In this document: positions 31,907 through 42,622 of the stretch, piece by piece | Position numbering within the stretch: the first letter of the stretch is position 1 | Layout: each line of letters starts with the position of its first letter | Assembly: GCF_022965805.1 (NCBI RefSeq) | Contig: NC_133102.1 | Span: 8,316,885-8,380,884, forward strand | Reading direction: 5' to 3' | DNA from: Primulina eburnea | Lineage: Eukaryota; Streptophyta; Magnoliopsida; Lamiales; Gesneriaceae | Length of the DNA: 64,000 nt | Notes under the pieces: model-generated | The model's input: only the letters and a program-made list of their open reading frames with translations | Databases searched by the model: none | Told to the model about the DNA's origin: nothing | Translations under genes and position numbers: made by a program

Positions 31907-32326
31907 TTATTTAACGAAATTACTTCGGATTACATCGAAATATGCCTCCTCTACGAAGGCTTTACACAGGAACATCCAACGTCTCACTTCTCGTGTAGCC
32001 CTTCCTTCATAGCCCTTGGTGTCAGTGATATCGTTGAGAGTGTTCCTCTCTTTTCGAAGCATCAGTTCGTACATGCGGTCCTCTTCAAAAGGATCCCCCA
32101 ACTCGGAAATATTTAGATACTCCCGATTCTTCTCCAATTTCGCCAGAAGCCGAGGAGTATTAGCCTCCCCGCAGTAGTAGAGAAGCTGTAACTCCTGCAG
32201 TGCCTCCCAGAAGGCAAGAATCTTGTGAAAGACCTCCTCCTCTATTTCCGTCTTATGCCTCTCTGTAGATGCATTCATGAACTCTTCCGCCAGATCAGGG
32301 ACGCTGGGATTGCTAGCACCTGCCAT
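31907..32326 (-). CDS. Antisense small protein 4 of the Gypsy element (139 aa)
   Basis: Single-exon minus-strand ORF opening MAGASNPSVPDLAEEFMNAS. Same size and helix order as antisense proteins 2 and 3, with the matching segment DRMYELMLRKERNTLNDI and a C-terminal VRRWMFLCKAFVEE, but more diverged. A second, still open copy is at 1-227 in another insertion of the family, which argues that the ORF is under constraint. Function unknown. TATA box at 32378-32385, hairpin repeats after the stop at 31671-31755. Confidence 0.65.
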   Translation of the reverse strand: MAGASNPSVPDLAEEFMNASTERHKTEIEEEVFHKILAFWEALQELQLLYYCGEANTPRLLAKLEKNREYLNISELGDPFEEDRMYELMLRKERNTLNDITDTKGYEGRATREVRRWMFLCKAFVEEAYFDVIRSNFVK

Positions 32327-32377
32327 TGTATCTTCCTAACACCACTTTGCTGGTATGATGGCGGATCGGTAAGGCAC

Positions 32378-32385
32378 TATTTATA
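32378..32385 (-). promoter_or_regulatory. TATA box of antisense small gene 4
   Basis: Minus strand TTATAAATAG, 52 bases upstream of the ATG; conserved at 279-286 in the other copy. Confidence 0.55.
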
Positions 32386-32386
32386 A

Positions 32387-32735
32387 TAAGAACAAATTAA
32401 TAATGACCGTTAATCTTCAAGATGCCTGAACGGTTGAGATAAGTTTTGGAAATTGTGCCGGGAGGTGAAAAGACGTGCACAGTTGTCGAGGTGTCAGACT
32501 TATCCATTTCTCGAGATGTGGAGCGTTTTCTAGTAGGAATTAATTGTGGGTGCATCTCATTATAACGAATGCAATATCCAGAGGGGCTGGATAACAATTC
32601 ATTAGGGTCCGAGAGACAAATCATCCAGGCGTGACATCTCTTCTACGGGATATTTAAAGGCTCCGATGCTATTATACACCGTGAATTATTTCACACCAAT
32701 CGGGACAGCGAGTGAGACTCTAGTCCGACTATTTT
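32387..32735. other. Spacer between antisense gene 4 and 3' LTR
   Basis: No convincing ORF. Closely matches 288-636 of the first copy. Would contain upstream regulatory sequence for the antisense promoter. Confidence 0.4.
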
Positions 32736-32747
32736 AGGGATGGGTGG
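32736..32747 (+). promoter_or_regulatory. Polypurine tract
   Basis: AGGGATGGGTGG immediately upstream of the 3' LTR, the expected primer for plus-strand DNA synthesis. Confidence 0.75.
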
Positions 32748-33457
32748 TGATACCCCTATAAGGGCTCGGGTCCTGGAAGACCCGGGAAATGTCATTGAGT
32801 AGCCCCTATAGAAGCCGGGAGGGCGATTGTTACCCACGCGACTGGGCGCTTCATGCATGACCGGGTATTTACTTACCTCCCGAGCAACTAGGGACCGGGC
32901 TTTCACGCTAAAGCCGAGGGCTCAATACTCGAGTAACTTACTTAGAGGATCTTACAGATTGTAGGGCAGAAAGCGACTGGGCGGGAAGTCAACGTCTTCC
33001 GCCTGAACGTATCCCCGAAAATATGGAGAAGAAAGGGACTGGACATGCAGTCAACGTCCCTTATTCTTGGAGTACCCACGAAGCTATCGGGTAGAAAGAG
33101 ACCCGACAGGCCGTCAACGTCCGAGGGTACAAGTAGTAGGTGAGCACGCGCATCAAGGTAACCCTAGCTTCTCTTCAAATAGCAGGTATCGTTGACATTC
33201 TACAGGTCTGAAATTTCTTCACTCTCAAGCATCCATACATATTGCTTTAAGTTCCTCTCTCGACAAACCTGCTGACTTAAGCATCGGAGTGGTCACGCCG
33301 GACACCCTTCCGGCGCCCATTCACGAGTTCCTTTTATTGTTTGCAGGTCACGATCGAAGCCATCTACCTTGTTCATTTTCCTAACAACACTATAAATTCT
33401 TGATTTTACCCGGCGGAGCACCCGACCCTGCTCATCCATTTTACCCGGATCACATCA
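32748..33457 (+). repeat. 3' LTR
   Basis: 710 bp, same ends as 19776-20485, about six substitutions. Followed by the target duplication TCATG. Confidence 0.96.
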
Positions 33458-33462
33458 TCATG

Positions 33463-33786
33463 CTATAGTGTGTATTATTTGAAAATGTAATGTATTAACC
33501 TTTTTTTTGTTTGAAATATATATATATATATATGTATGTATGTATATATATTACAGTAAGAATGATGAAAAATACAACAAGTAAAGTTCAAAACATTCAA
33601 TATTTCGTATTAGTTTTATAGATATAAATATGAAAATATATAGTTACAATATTATGAATCATTTTTTGTAAATATTATGTCATACTAGGTATGACACTAG
33701 TTAGGAGAAAAGGGAAACAAGGAAAATAACAATAAATGAGGAAATAGAAAAATAAAAAAAAATTAAGAAAAAAAAACAACATTTCT
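33463..33786. other. MULE right internal region
   Basis: AT-rich sequence between the Gypsy insertion and the right MULE terminal repeat, with a short TA/TATG microsatellite at 33518-33550. No gene. Confidence 0.5.
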
Positions 33787-33946
33787 AATGATAAGTTAAG
33801 GTAACCAAGAAAGAAAAATTCAGAAAGTAGACTGAGAAAATAACAATAAATTAGAAAATAGAAAAAAAAAAAGAAAAATTAAAAAGACAAACAAAATAAA
33901 ATAATAAGACCGAGAGTAAAGCTCCCGATGGAACATAGACTCTCCC
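33787..33946 (-). repeat. MULE right terminal inverted repeat
   Basis: About 160 bp, inverted copy of 16137-16312/16504-16513. It lacks the ~26-bp segment and the MITE seen in the left copy. Confidence 0.88.
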
Positions 33947-34785
33947 GATAAAAACCTACAGACACGGAAGCGCGGAGGAAGCGAGTTTGCTTTCCGTACT
34001 CGACATGGACCACAGTCCCATACTTGCCACGCATTCTACACTCCACAATAGTCAATATATATATATATATATAAAATCCAATTTTACTTAAATCGACATA
34101 TGATTAATTAAAGCTATATATATATATATATATATTAAAATTGGATTTGGTTAGTGTCTTCGCTTCTGGTGTATCACTCTAACTTAACCCAACTTTCTCA
34201 ATTACATCTTTAATCTTTGATATCATCTCAAATTTTCATCAAACATTATTTATTACGATAGACGAATGAATTTCAATTCGATCAATATCAAGTTAAACAT
34301 GTTTAACAAGATATTTGAGTGAATGAAGTAAATGAATATTTACAATGATCATAAATCCAATTCATTTTACTAATTTTTCGACACAATTATTATACATGGT
34401 TTGGTTAGTGTTCTCTCTTGTTGTGTATCACATTCGCTCTAATATAACTCCACTAGTCCACTTTCTGAATTACATCTCTTATCTTTGATATAGTATCAAC
34501 ATTTTTAACAAAAAATATTCAAGTGAATTTCAAATTCAATCGATATAACGTTATCGTCCGTATCTATTATACATGATGACTTAATTTTTTACGTCATAAA
34601 AAATATCAAGTTAAATAATTTTAATAATATTTTAGATATATTTTAAATATAATCGAAATTCCCAAATAAAAATCAGTTATCGAAAGATATACTCGTTTGT
34701 AAGTCAAATATAGTCAAACAACCTATTATTATAATTAAACAAATAAAAAAAAATAGGTCCATACGTGTATGTCCGATCCGCTTCC
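33947..34785. other. Upstream region of the EF-hand gene
   Basis: AT-rich, with TA microsatellites near 34055 and 34120. Two stretches (34145-34200 and 34400-34470) are similar to each other (tggtttggttagtgt ... tgtatcac), a small duplication. No ORF. Confidence 0.4.
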
Positions 34786-34793
34786 TATATATT
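34786..34793 (+). promoter_or_regulatory. TATA box of the EF-hand gene
   Basis: cTATATATTg 63-70 bases upstream of the ATG at 34856. Confidence 0.6.
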
Positions 34794-34855
34794 GTCTTCG
34801 TTTCCTCAAATATAAAAAATCAAACCGAAGCACAAACCCCTAAAAATCAGAGAAA

Positions 34856-35347
34856 ATGGCAGCGAATCCGGCCCCGAATTCGACCTCCCTGCTGTATCTC
34901 CAGAACGTGGACGAGGTTCAGAAGGTGTTCCAGCGCTTCGACTCTAACGGCGACGGCAAGATTTCCGGGAAGGAGCTCCGCGGAGTGCTGGAGGCTCTCG
35001 GATCCAGCATCTCTGACGAGGAGGTAGCCAAAATGATGGCGGAGATCGACACCGACAAGGACGGGCACATCAATCTCGAGGAGTTCGCCGCCTTCTGCAA
35101 GGGCGAAGCCGATCCGTACAAATCCGCGGAGAAGGAGGTGAAGGAGGCGTTCGAGCTATACGACCGGGATCACGACGGCAAGATCTCCGCCGCGGAGCTT
35201 CACCTGATCCTCACCCGCCTCGGCGAAAACTGCTCCGTCGCCGACTGTGCTGGCATGATCGACTCCTTTGATTCCGACGGAGACGGTTTTGTGAGCTTCG
35301 ACGAGTTCAAAAGGATGATGGCGGCGTCTCACAACGCCGCTGCATAA
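34856..35347 (+). CDS. Calmodulin-like calcium-binding protein, four EF-hands (CML27/Ole e 8-like), 163 aa
   Basis: A small soluble calcium sensor. Four canonical 12-residue loops are visible: 29-40 (DSNGDGKISGKE), 65-76 (DTDKDGHINLEE), 103-114 (DRDHDGKISAAE) and 139-150 (DSDGDGFVSFDE). All have D at position 1, G at 6 and E at 12, so all four should bind calcium. The N-terminal MAANPAPNSTSLLYLQN and overall pattern resemble Ole e 8 / CML27-type proteins. Length is normal and the gene is intronless, as usual for this group. The coding region is GC-rich against an AT-rich background. No myristoylation or membrane signal. The ATG sits after GAGAAA and is the first in frame. Confidence 0.95.
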   Translation: MAANPAPNSTSLLYLQNVDEVQKVFQRFDSNGDGKISGKELRGVLEALGSSISDEEVAKMMAEIDTDKDGHINLEEFAAFCKGEADPYKSAEKEVKEAFELYDRDHDGKISAAELHLILTRLGENCSVADCAGMIDSFDSDGDGFVSFDEFKRMMAASHNAAA

Positions 35348-35406
35348 ATGGCGGCGTTTTACGCTATCCACGCGTCATAGCGGCGTTTTACGCTGTCCAC
35401 GAGTCG
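35348..35406 (+). repeat. Tandem duplication in the EF-hand gene 3' UTR
   Basis: GCGGCGTTTTACGCTATCCA and GCGGCGTTTTACGCTGTCCA occur as two adjacent ~29-bp copies right after the stop codon. Confidence 0.85.
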
Positions 35407-35972
35407 GTCTGTCTGTTGTTGCTTGTTTGTATGGAAAAAAATGAATCAGGATTTCGTCTTGTTTGTGGGGCTTATCCTTTTGTTTTAAGAGGAGGAGATT
35501 GAATATTCGAATCACAAAAAAATTAGTCATTACTGTAAATTATTTACAATTATAACCCTAATTCGACTACTTTCGAAGAAAACAAATAAAAAAAGCATTT
35601 TTGTATGATAGTCTGTGATATGGATCGATCCATTCATATTTATAATTAAAGTAATATTTTTTCGTGAATCTGATTATAATTTTGAGATATGATCTCATAC
35701 TGATTTTGTTGCAAATCAAATCAAAGTGAGCACTTGAAACAAATATGTCATTCATAAGATAAGAAAAAGGGAAAACAATCGATTGAATCATTAATTCAAG
35801 AGCGGATTCAAGATATTTTTTTTTTCCTCTGGGCCTTCACCTATAATTTATAGAAAGCCAAAAATTTGGGTGTTTACGCGCTAATTTTCTTCAAACTTGT
35901 TGATTTCGATGCAAAATTTTACAGGATTAAAATAATGATTGGGCTAGAATCAACTTCAACTAGTGGTTGTAA
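35407..35972. other. 3' UTR and intergenic AT-rich DNA
   Basis: Contains the rest of the EF-hand 3' UTR; no further gene seen. Confidence 0.4.
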
Positions 35973-36423
35973 GGGCATCCGCATCCGTTCGAATTATTCT
36001 ATGTTAATAATTCTCCATCTCATCAAAAATCATGGGGTCCACGAGCCACATATTCATTACATTAACAATTTCCCATTATTAACACACACCCACATTCATT
36101 TAATATCAACTTTTATTATTTATGAGTCCCACTGTTCACTTACTCATTTTTTTTATTTTACAACAAATATTACTAAAAATAAATAGTATTATTATTTTAA
36201 AATTAAGCCGTTGGTGATAATTAACGACGGTTTTTAAAAAACCGTCGCTTTTCAGTTTGCGACGGTTTACGAAAAACCGTCGCAAATAGCAAAATAATGC
36301 CGTTCATTCTGATGAATTTCTTGGCTGTCATATCAGCCAAGATTATTAACACATGCACCCACATTGGTGCATGAACATTAATGGGTGTTATTAACACCCA
36401 TTAACCCACCAATGTGGGTGCCC
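35973..36423. mobile_element. PIF/Harbinger-like MITE, TSD TAA
   Basis: Ends GGGCATCCGCATCCG and, inverted, GGGCACCCACATTGG, flanked by TAA on both sides (35970-35972 and 36424-36426). 451 bp, non-coding. Interior carries an inverted GCGACGGTTT/AAACCGTCGC segment at 36224-36287 and a palindrome near 36380. Confidence 0.65.
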
Positions 36424-36911
36424 TAAGTAAAGGTTTACTGGGCTTAAGCTCAGTCAAGCCCAGCATATTAGGTCCCCCTACATAAAGTTGGTCATGTTTT
36501 TTTTTCGTTATCACATCAGTATGCGATGGAATAGGATTAAAAGCCAACAAAACGTAAAAAATAGAATTAAAACATAAATTTGACAAGTTAAATGACAAAT
36601 AAACAAACATGACAACTTGTAGCACTAAATTCATGTAGGAAAAACATAATATGGCACCAACCGGTTATCAGAAGGTGTTCACATTTTTAAAAAAATAAGT
36701 GAAATACTCGTATTAAAACTTATTTAAAAATAAGAACACAATAAGCTATACAATTTAAGATTTTGACGTCATATGAACTACATGTTACCATTTATGAGTC
36801 GTTATACCCAAAATATAATTTTGTATAAAAATAAACAATTGGATTGTTAAATAAAAATAGATGGAATCATACTTCTACCTCATCTTATTTTAAGCATAAG
36901 TTTCTTGTACA
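36424..36911. other. AT-rich intergenic DNA
   Basis: No supportable feature. Confidence 0.4.
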
Positions 36912-36912
36912 A

Positions 36913-38430
36913 CTAGCAAGAAGCACGTGCGATGCACGTAAATATTAATTATTTAATAAAAATTAAAATTTGATTTTTTTTAAAAAATAATTTGAATCAT
37001 TTTTTTTATTAATATTGGTTTAGTTTTTTGTCATATTAGATTAGACGAATAAATTAATTATGAACTTATATACCTTAATTTCAAAATTGTTTATCAAATT
37101 AAAATTCAAGCCGTTGATTTTATGTTATAAATTATAATGAATATAATATATAGAACAAATTGAACTGAAACAAATTTTGAAAAAATATATATCTAAGCAC
37201 CACATATAATGTATAATAACCTAAAAATCAACCAAATTATGGATTTTATAAATGCATAAATCATAATTTATATAATTGAAGAACGCTAAGGACAAATAAT
37301 TATCAATTTAAAATATTTGTGACTAACTCATCAAAATATTATCAAAACTAATGAAATAATAATATTGATAATAAAATATAACATATAATATTCAATTTAA
37401 ATATTATTTAACCTCATACAAATTTTTTTTACCTTTTGCTTTAGAATTATATATCATAGATAAATTAATTTCATATACATCAATTAATGAATAATTTTTT
37501 AAAAAGTATATAATTTATATTTCTAATGATATTTTCAACCGGTTGACAATCTAAACAACAAGATATAGTTTGAAATGTAAAAACTTGTGAAAAGTAAAGA
37601 CAAATGAATTTTATGGATTTTCGGAGGAAAATATTCATACGTCACCCCATCTTACTCTATAGGAAAGATTCCACCAAAAGACTTTGTCTGAAATATTTAA
37701 ATTCTTATTATACCTAACTCTCATAATTTTTCTATCAGATTCATATTTTATGATATTTTTAGTATATGAACATTCATAATTATTGATATAGATTCTACTA
37801 AATAATTTATTAAATTCTTTACTTTCAATTTTTAGTTAAAAAATCATAAAATATATTAGTATTCAATTTTATATTATTATATACTTATCATGTTATTGTA
37901 CTATTGTATATATAATTATTTTTTTCTTATATATTCTTGTGATACTATAATTTATTACTTAATTAGAAATATACTAAAATATAATTACAAAATTGCATTA
38001 AAATCATAAAATAACATGTAGAAAGAAAATTAAAATGATAAAATATTTAAAGTTAGTATAAAGATGGATTATTTGAGAAAATTAATAGGATCGGAAAACA
38101 TTGTAGATTATACACACTTTTATATGTATAAATAATATAGATATATATTAAAAAACCAATAAAATATGTTAATATTAAATATCATATTATTTTATATCTA
38201 TCATGTTATTATACTATTGCACATATAATTAATTTAGTTCTACAACAATCAATGTATGGGGGTGGTGATAATTTATTATCATTTATTAGAATTTTACATA
38301 TATAAGTGATAATTTATTAGCATTTGCTAGAATTGTGCATATATATATATCTTTAAGGAGTGCATTTGTGTCTTTTCATAATCGGAAAACACATCAATGA
38401 TCCACACTTTTATAGGTATATAGATATAGA
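36913..38430 (-). mobile_element. Non-autonomous Helitron, 1518 bp
   Basis: Read on the minus strand it begins TCTATATCTATATACCTATA (5' TC) and ends in hairpin ACGTGC-atc-GCACGT, eight bases, then CTAG. The flanking bases are A at the 5' side and T at the 3' side, the A/T target of Helitrons. No Rep/helicase ORF is present. The 5' end contains diverged internal duplications (38100-38430). Confidence 0.75.
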
Positions 38431-39094
38431 TTATATCCATGCTTTGAAGCAACCGCTGATATTAACAATGAATCGAATGTCACATAAGTGAGCACGGTTG
38501 GTACCAAAATCTGTTTCCATACATTCTACGACAGTGTGTGTGTTATGATGTCCGATTTAGATGAAGTCTATACGAATTCGCAACTCCGGAACCACTACAA
38601 ATGAAAGGGCACATGTAAGAACCAAGCACTCTTCTCATATAGTCCTTTGGATATGGCCTTGGTATCTAACAACCTATGGTCAGGTTGATACGAAATCGAT
38701 GGAGTAATTTGTTAAACTTTTCAATTATCGAACCGAGAGCGATTAATATTATCAGCCTCATGATCTTACAGTAAGAGATGCTGGTTCGAATGTGATGTTC
38801 AACATGCAACACTCCAACCTCTAGAGCCATTTACTAGATTTTAGAGGAATCGGTACAACAGCCCAAGCTCGCATTCATCGAATGGCTGTAGTCATAACTT
38901 GATCTTTTCAAATCGACCAATGAAATTCATGCACCAACAAATCATTGAACCAGCCCATCCAACAAGGGCAAAACAAGTAATCAAATTTGATGCTAAACCC
39001 ACAATGGATCACCAAAAGTACTAGTACTGGTTACTAATGATGGGAATAATAATGTCATTGCAAAACGTATTTATATATGTAGATATATATATAT
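38431..39094. other. Intergenic DNA downstream of the thaumatin-like gene
   Basis: No ORF of note; contains the TLP 3' UTR near 39050-39094. Confidence 0.4.
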
Positions 39095-41165
39095 CTAATG
39101 ATGGGGACAAAAGGTAAGCAAATAGGTTGAGGCGATGCAAGTGGCAATGCTTGTGGGATCATCATATGCATAAGAGTAAGCTTTGGGGCAGGCAGCTTTG
39201 AAAATCTTGGAATAGGCTGTGGGCTTGCATGATTCGGGGTTTCCGAATATGCCTGTGCAACAGTACCTTGGGGAGTTGAATGCAAAACATGCACTCTTGC
39301 ATGCCACCACACTCTTCTTGTCATCTGATCGGACCTGAAGCCCTACCGGGCACATCATGTTGAGGTCGCTCACACACCCTGCATAGCTGCACTTTCCTGC
39401 AGTATTTTTCAATGGCCAAACATATATGCTAATCAATCACTTTGTCATCATACAATATGAATGTCCCAGATTTGAGGAGTTGTAGCATTAGTACAAGATA
39501 CTGTTTCACATATGTGAATAGATTCATAAGATTATCTCGTTTATTTTTCTAACAACTTTGGTTGATTATTTTCGTACGACGAAGATAGATAGGAAATAAA
39601 AGATAGCAAAGTTTATCTAGGACACACCCCAGCTCACAAGCATGATATCTCTAAGTATTGTTAATGTAATCAAGACATACTCCAGCCAACAAATTTGCAG
39701 TTAAAGTACAAACATGATTTGGCTAATCCAATATGAACGACTTTATGTTATATTAGTTTGAATGCACAATGCACATACAAATTCTATAATCTGCACATGA
39801 ATGTAACACCAACTTTATCTGATGACAAAACAATGGAGGACTTGGTAAGTTAATCCACTGTTGTATTTTGAACTATTTCAAGATTTTCATCTTTGCCAAC
39901 CACATTGAAACACAATTCATATTGCTAGAAAGGCAAAAATGAAGGAAAATACAACAATACTTTACAGGATCAACATGAGCTTCCCCATAAATTTCAAGTA
40001 CATTAATTTCTAAACATAAGAGCTTCCCTACAAAATTCACAAGTGAAGTGGAGGCCAAAGGCTCAAAAGCTAATAAATTTCTCAATCGACATGTGAACGG
40101 CCATACAAACATGACATGATCAAGTAAACTAGACGATTTTTAACTAAAATCCATGTGATAACCACTCGTTTACAAAAGAGACTCGATCCAACGAAATTTA
40201 ATGGAGATACAATCTTTCCAAGCAATAAATAAGGCTATAATATCAAAAGAGAACCCAAAACTTTTAGTCAGAATCTCTCTTAATCTTAAAATCACTCCAC
40301 AGTTTCTTGTTTCGCAATGAGGCAAGATAATGGCAGAAAACAAGGATGCTAATCTCATAAGACATCAGAGTACAACTATTTTTGTTTAGTTATAATACCT
40401 TAAAAGAAATTGTTCCAATCTACTAATTTCAATCAAAAACAGAATATATAGCTAAACATTTCTATATCACATATCTTGAGCAAAATAAGCATCGATTTGA
40501 ACAGCAATTCTAAATCAAACATCAAACGAAAATGAAACAAGAACAATCAAGAGTAAATCTAGATATTTTCAGAACAGTACAATACTAGCTGGGATTCATA
40601 CCTGAGCCACGAAAAGGGGTAATGGAAATGGCGAGATTGTAGCCGTCAACGAGGCTAACATCGTAGAAGTCCAGTTCACTACCAAAGGTTATCTCGGCAA
40701 GGGTGGCGGGAGGGGCCCCACCCAGCCCATTGCAGAAGAGGGAGCCGCCGCAATCTCCGGTCGAGCACCTCCCCCGGCCGGCGGAGTCGAATGAGCAGCC
40801 GTGGCGTCCCCACACACGGCCAGACCAGCCCTCGGGGAGTTGCAGCGTGTAGGCCTTGTTCGGCGGAAGCTCGAATCCACCCTTGGCCAAGATGGGCTTC
40901 CCGGAATTCGGTTGTATGCCCGGCCAAACAGGGTGGCTGCATCTGTTGTACATTGTCATTGTTCTACCTGCTGACACCTCTTCAACCAGAAAAAGAGAAC
41001 ATGCACAAGAAAAAGGATTGAACAGAAGAAATCGCAATAATTGTCAACATCATAATGTAAAAGAAGATAGCACGGGAAGTGGGTCAAAATTATACCTGCA
41101 ATGTGGAAAGTAAAAATGGAGAGAAATAGGAAAGAAAACAGAGATCTAAGCAGCATGGCTGCCAT
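39095..41165 (-). CDS. Thaumatin-like protein (PR-5 family), three exons
   Basis: Secreted or apoplastic thaumatin-like protein. Exons: 41165-41096 (signal peptide MAAMLLRSLFSFLFLSIFTF), 40979-40602 and 39396-39095, with GT-AG introns (GCAG|GTATA; CTCAG|GTATG; CTGCAG|GAAAG). The predicted product is 249 aa. A second in-phase acceptor 9 bases on (exon start 40970) gives 246 aa. The signature GRGRCSTGDCGGSLFC is present and all 16 cysteines expected for the eight disulfides can be counted. The acidic-cleft region LDFYDVSLVDGYN is kept. The usual CPDAYSYAYDD is CPKAYSYAYDD here, an acidic-to-basic change. Family roles include pathogen response and glucan binding. Nothing suggests a pseudogene. 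Confidence 0.93.
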
Positions 41166-41217
41166 GGCTGCTGCGAGATGAGAGCAGAGTGCGAGTGTCC
41201 AAGTTAGTGAGCTACCC

Positions 41218-41224
41218 CTTTATA
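41218..41224 (-). promoter_or_regulatory. TATA box of the thaumatin-like gene
   Basis: Minus strand CCTATAAAGGGG, 53-59 bases upstream of the ATG at 41165. Confidence 0.65.
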
Positions 41225-41234
41225 GGAGGACAGG

Positions 41235-41373
41235 AAAAAAACATATCTTTTATTGGAGTCATCTATGAAAAATATTACTTTTTATACTATAAATATTATT
41301 TTTTATTGTGAATATCGATATGGTTGACTCGTCTCATAAATAAAGATTTGTGAGATCATCTCACAAGAGACAT
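41235..41373 (+). mobile_element. Truncated MITE copy in the thaumatin-like promoter
   Basis: Matches the family from tattggagtcatctatga through ttttattgtgaatatcgata to gagatcatctcacaagagac. The left third is missing. It starts only ~10 bases upstream of the TATA box. Confidence 0.7.
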
Positions 41374-42190
41374 GCACACACAAAAAAAGTCAAGAATGAT
41401 CACTTTTTTGTAATCTTTAACTTTTGTTTTTTGAAGTAATAATATATTCATTTGACGCAATCTTATGAATTTATAAAATAAATTGACTTAAACTTTATTA
41501 CAATAAAAAAAATTATATAAAAAATAATAATTTTTCATTAATCAATCAAATCAAATATCTTCACATAAAATTAATATATATATATATATATCACAGTTGT
41601 CGTCACCTCACATTTTTTTGGATTTCGATAAAGTGTTGTACTAAATACTTCCACGATATATATATATGTACGTACGTATTCAATATTAGATTCGAAAATT
41701 ATAAAATAATTATTTTATACTCTGAGTTCGATTTCAACTAGACTTTTTGAATTGAGGTTTTCAATTTTCTAAATAATATAACTTAATTATATTTATAAAA
41801 TATAGGAATGAGATTCCATTTATTATTATTACAAATAGAAATGATATTTTATATAATAAAAAATTGTATTTGTGTGCTAAAGAAGAATTCGTTTCATTTT
41901 CCGAAAATGTGAAATAATTGCCGAGATAGTTGCAAGATATGAAATAAGGTCGACATGTGCTTTGGAACCTTTTCTTGCGGGGAAATGATTTCTTCCACTG
42001 AGGTTTTTATCATAATAACTGTTTTTTTTAAAAAAAAAATTACATTTTTATAATTACATTTAAGAATGAGATATAGTTTCTCTGATAAAATAATACTCAT
42101 TTACCTCCATTTGAATATTTCTTCTAACAAAATATATTTCTATTTTAAGAATATGTATGTTATAAGAGGTTTTTGTGGATCTTAATATAT
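41374..42190. other. AT-rich intergenic DNA
   Basis: Short TA runs; nothing else supported. Confidence 0.4.
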
Positions 42191-42191
42191 T

Positions 42192-42622
42192 AGTAAGGGT
42201 GATATATTATATCGTACCGAAATTATATGTCGTAACTGAATCGATAATTGCGATATAAGCAAATTTTATACCGATATCGTATTAAAAATTTCGGTATAGA
42301 TATAACTAGCATATCGATTATACCTGAATTGTACAATATATCAAGATTTTGATACAGTATCGGTATATACTGTTTTACACTTGAAACGTTACATTTTTAA
42401 AATTTTATAAATCTATTGTTTTAAAATATTATATATTTTAAAAAAATTATATATTTTTTCTGTGCTTCAGTATTCTGATATATACCAAAATTTTAAAATT
42501 TTATATCGTTAATGTACCGAAAATTTCAATATCATTATTGTATCACATCGAAAATTCATTATTTTTTCGGTGCGATATTCTCGATGTACCGAGAAGTCGG
42601 TATTTTTTCACACTCTTATATG
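42192..42622. repeat. Repeat rich in ACCGAAAT / CGGTATA motifs, possibly a MITE
   Basis: Dense cggtata/taccgaaa motifs on both strands with ends taagggtgatata and (inverted) taagagtgtgaaaaa. A similar tract is at 52485-52770. Borders and duplication unclear. Confidence 0.4.

Larger units (their letters stand above)
19776..33457 (+). mobile_element. Complete Tat-like Ty3/Gypsy LTR retrotransposon, 13,682 bp, TSD TCATG
   Basis: Identical 5-bp flanks TCATG (19771-19775 and 33458-33462) enclose two 710-bp LTRs that differ at about six positions by eye, so the insertion is young. Between them are a primer-binding site, gag, pol with order protease, RT, RNase H, second RNase H, integrase, then about 7 kb of extra sequence with a 102-bp minisatellite and four antisense genes. 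The second RNase H, the absence of a chromodomain and the extra ORFs after pol point to the Tat/Retand side of the non-chromovirus Gypsy group. It inserted in the 3' part of the MULE. Confidence 0.95.
16137..33946 (+). mobile_element. Mutator-like element (MULE) carrying nested insertions
   Basis: The ends are inverted copies: left GGGAGAGTCTATGCTCCACG, right (inverted) GGGAGAGTCTATGTTCCATC, continuing for about 160 bp (left 16137-16312 plus 16504-16513; right 33787-33946). Flanks GGTAAAAAC (16128-16136) and GATAAAAAC (33947-33955) match at 8 of 9 positions, the 9-bp duplication typical of Mutator elements. The transposase is FAR1-like. Removing the Gypsy element, the TRIM and the MITE leaves about 3.3 kb, a normal size for an autonomous MULE. 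The left arm is interrupted by a MITE and has an extra ~26 bp near 16172. Confidence 0.9.
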
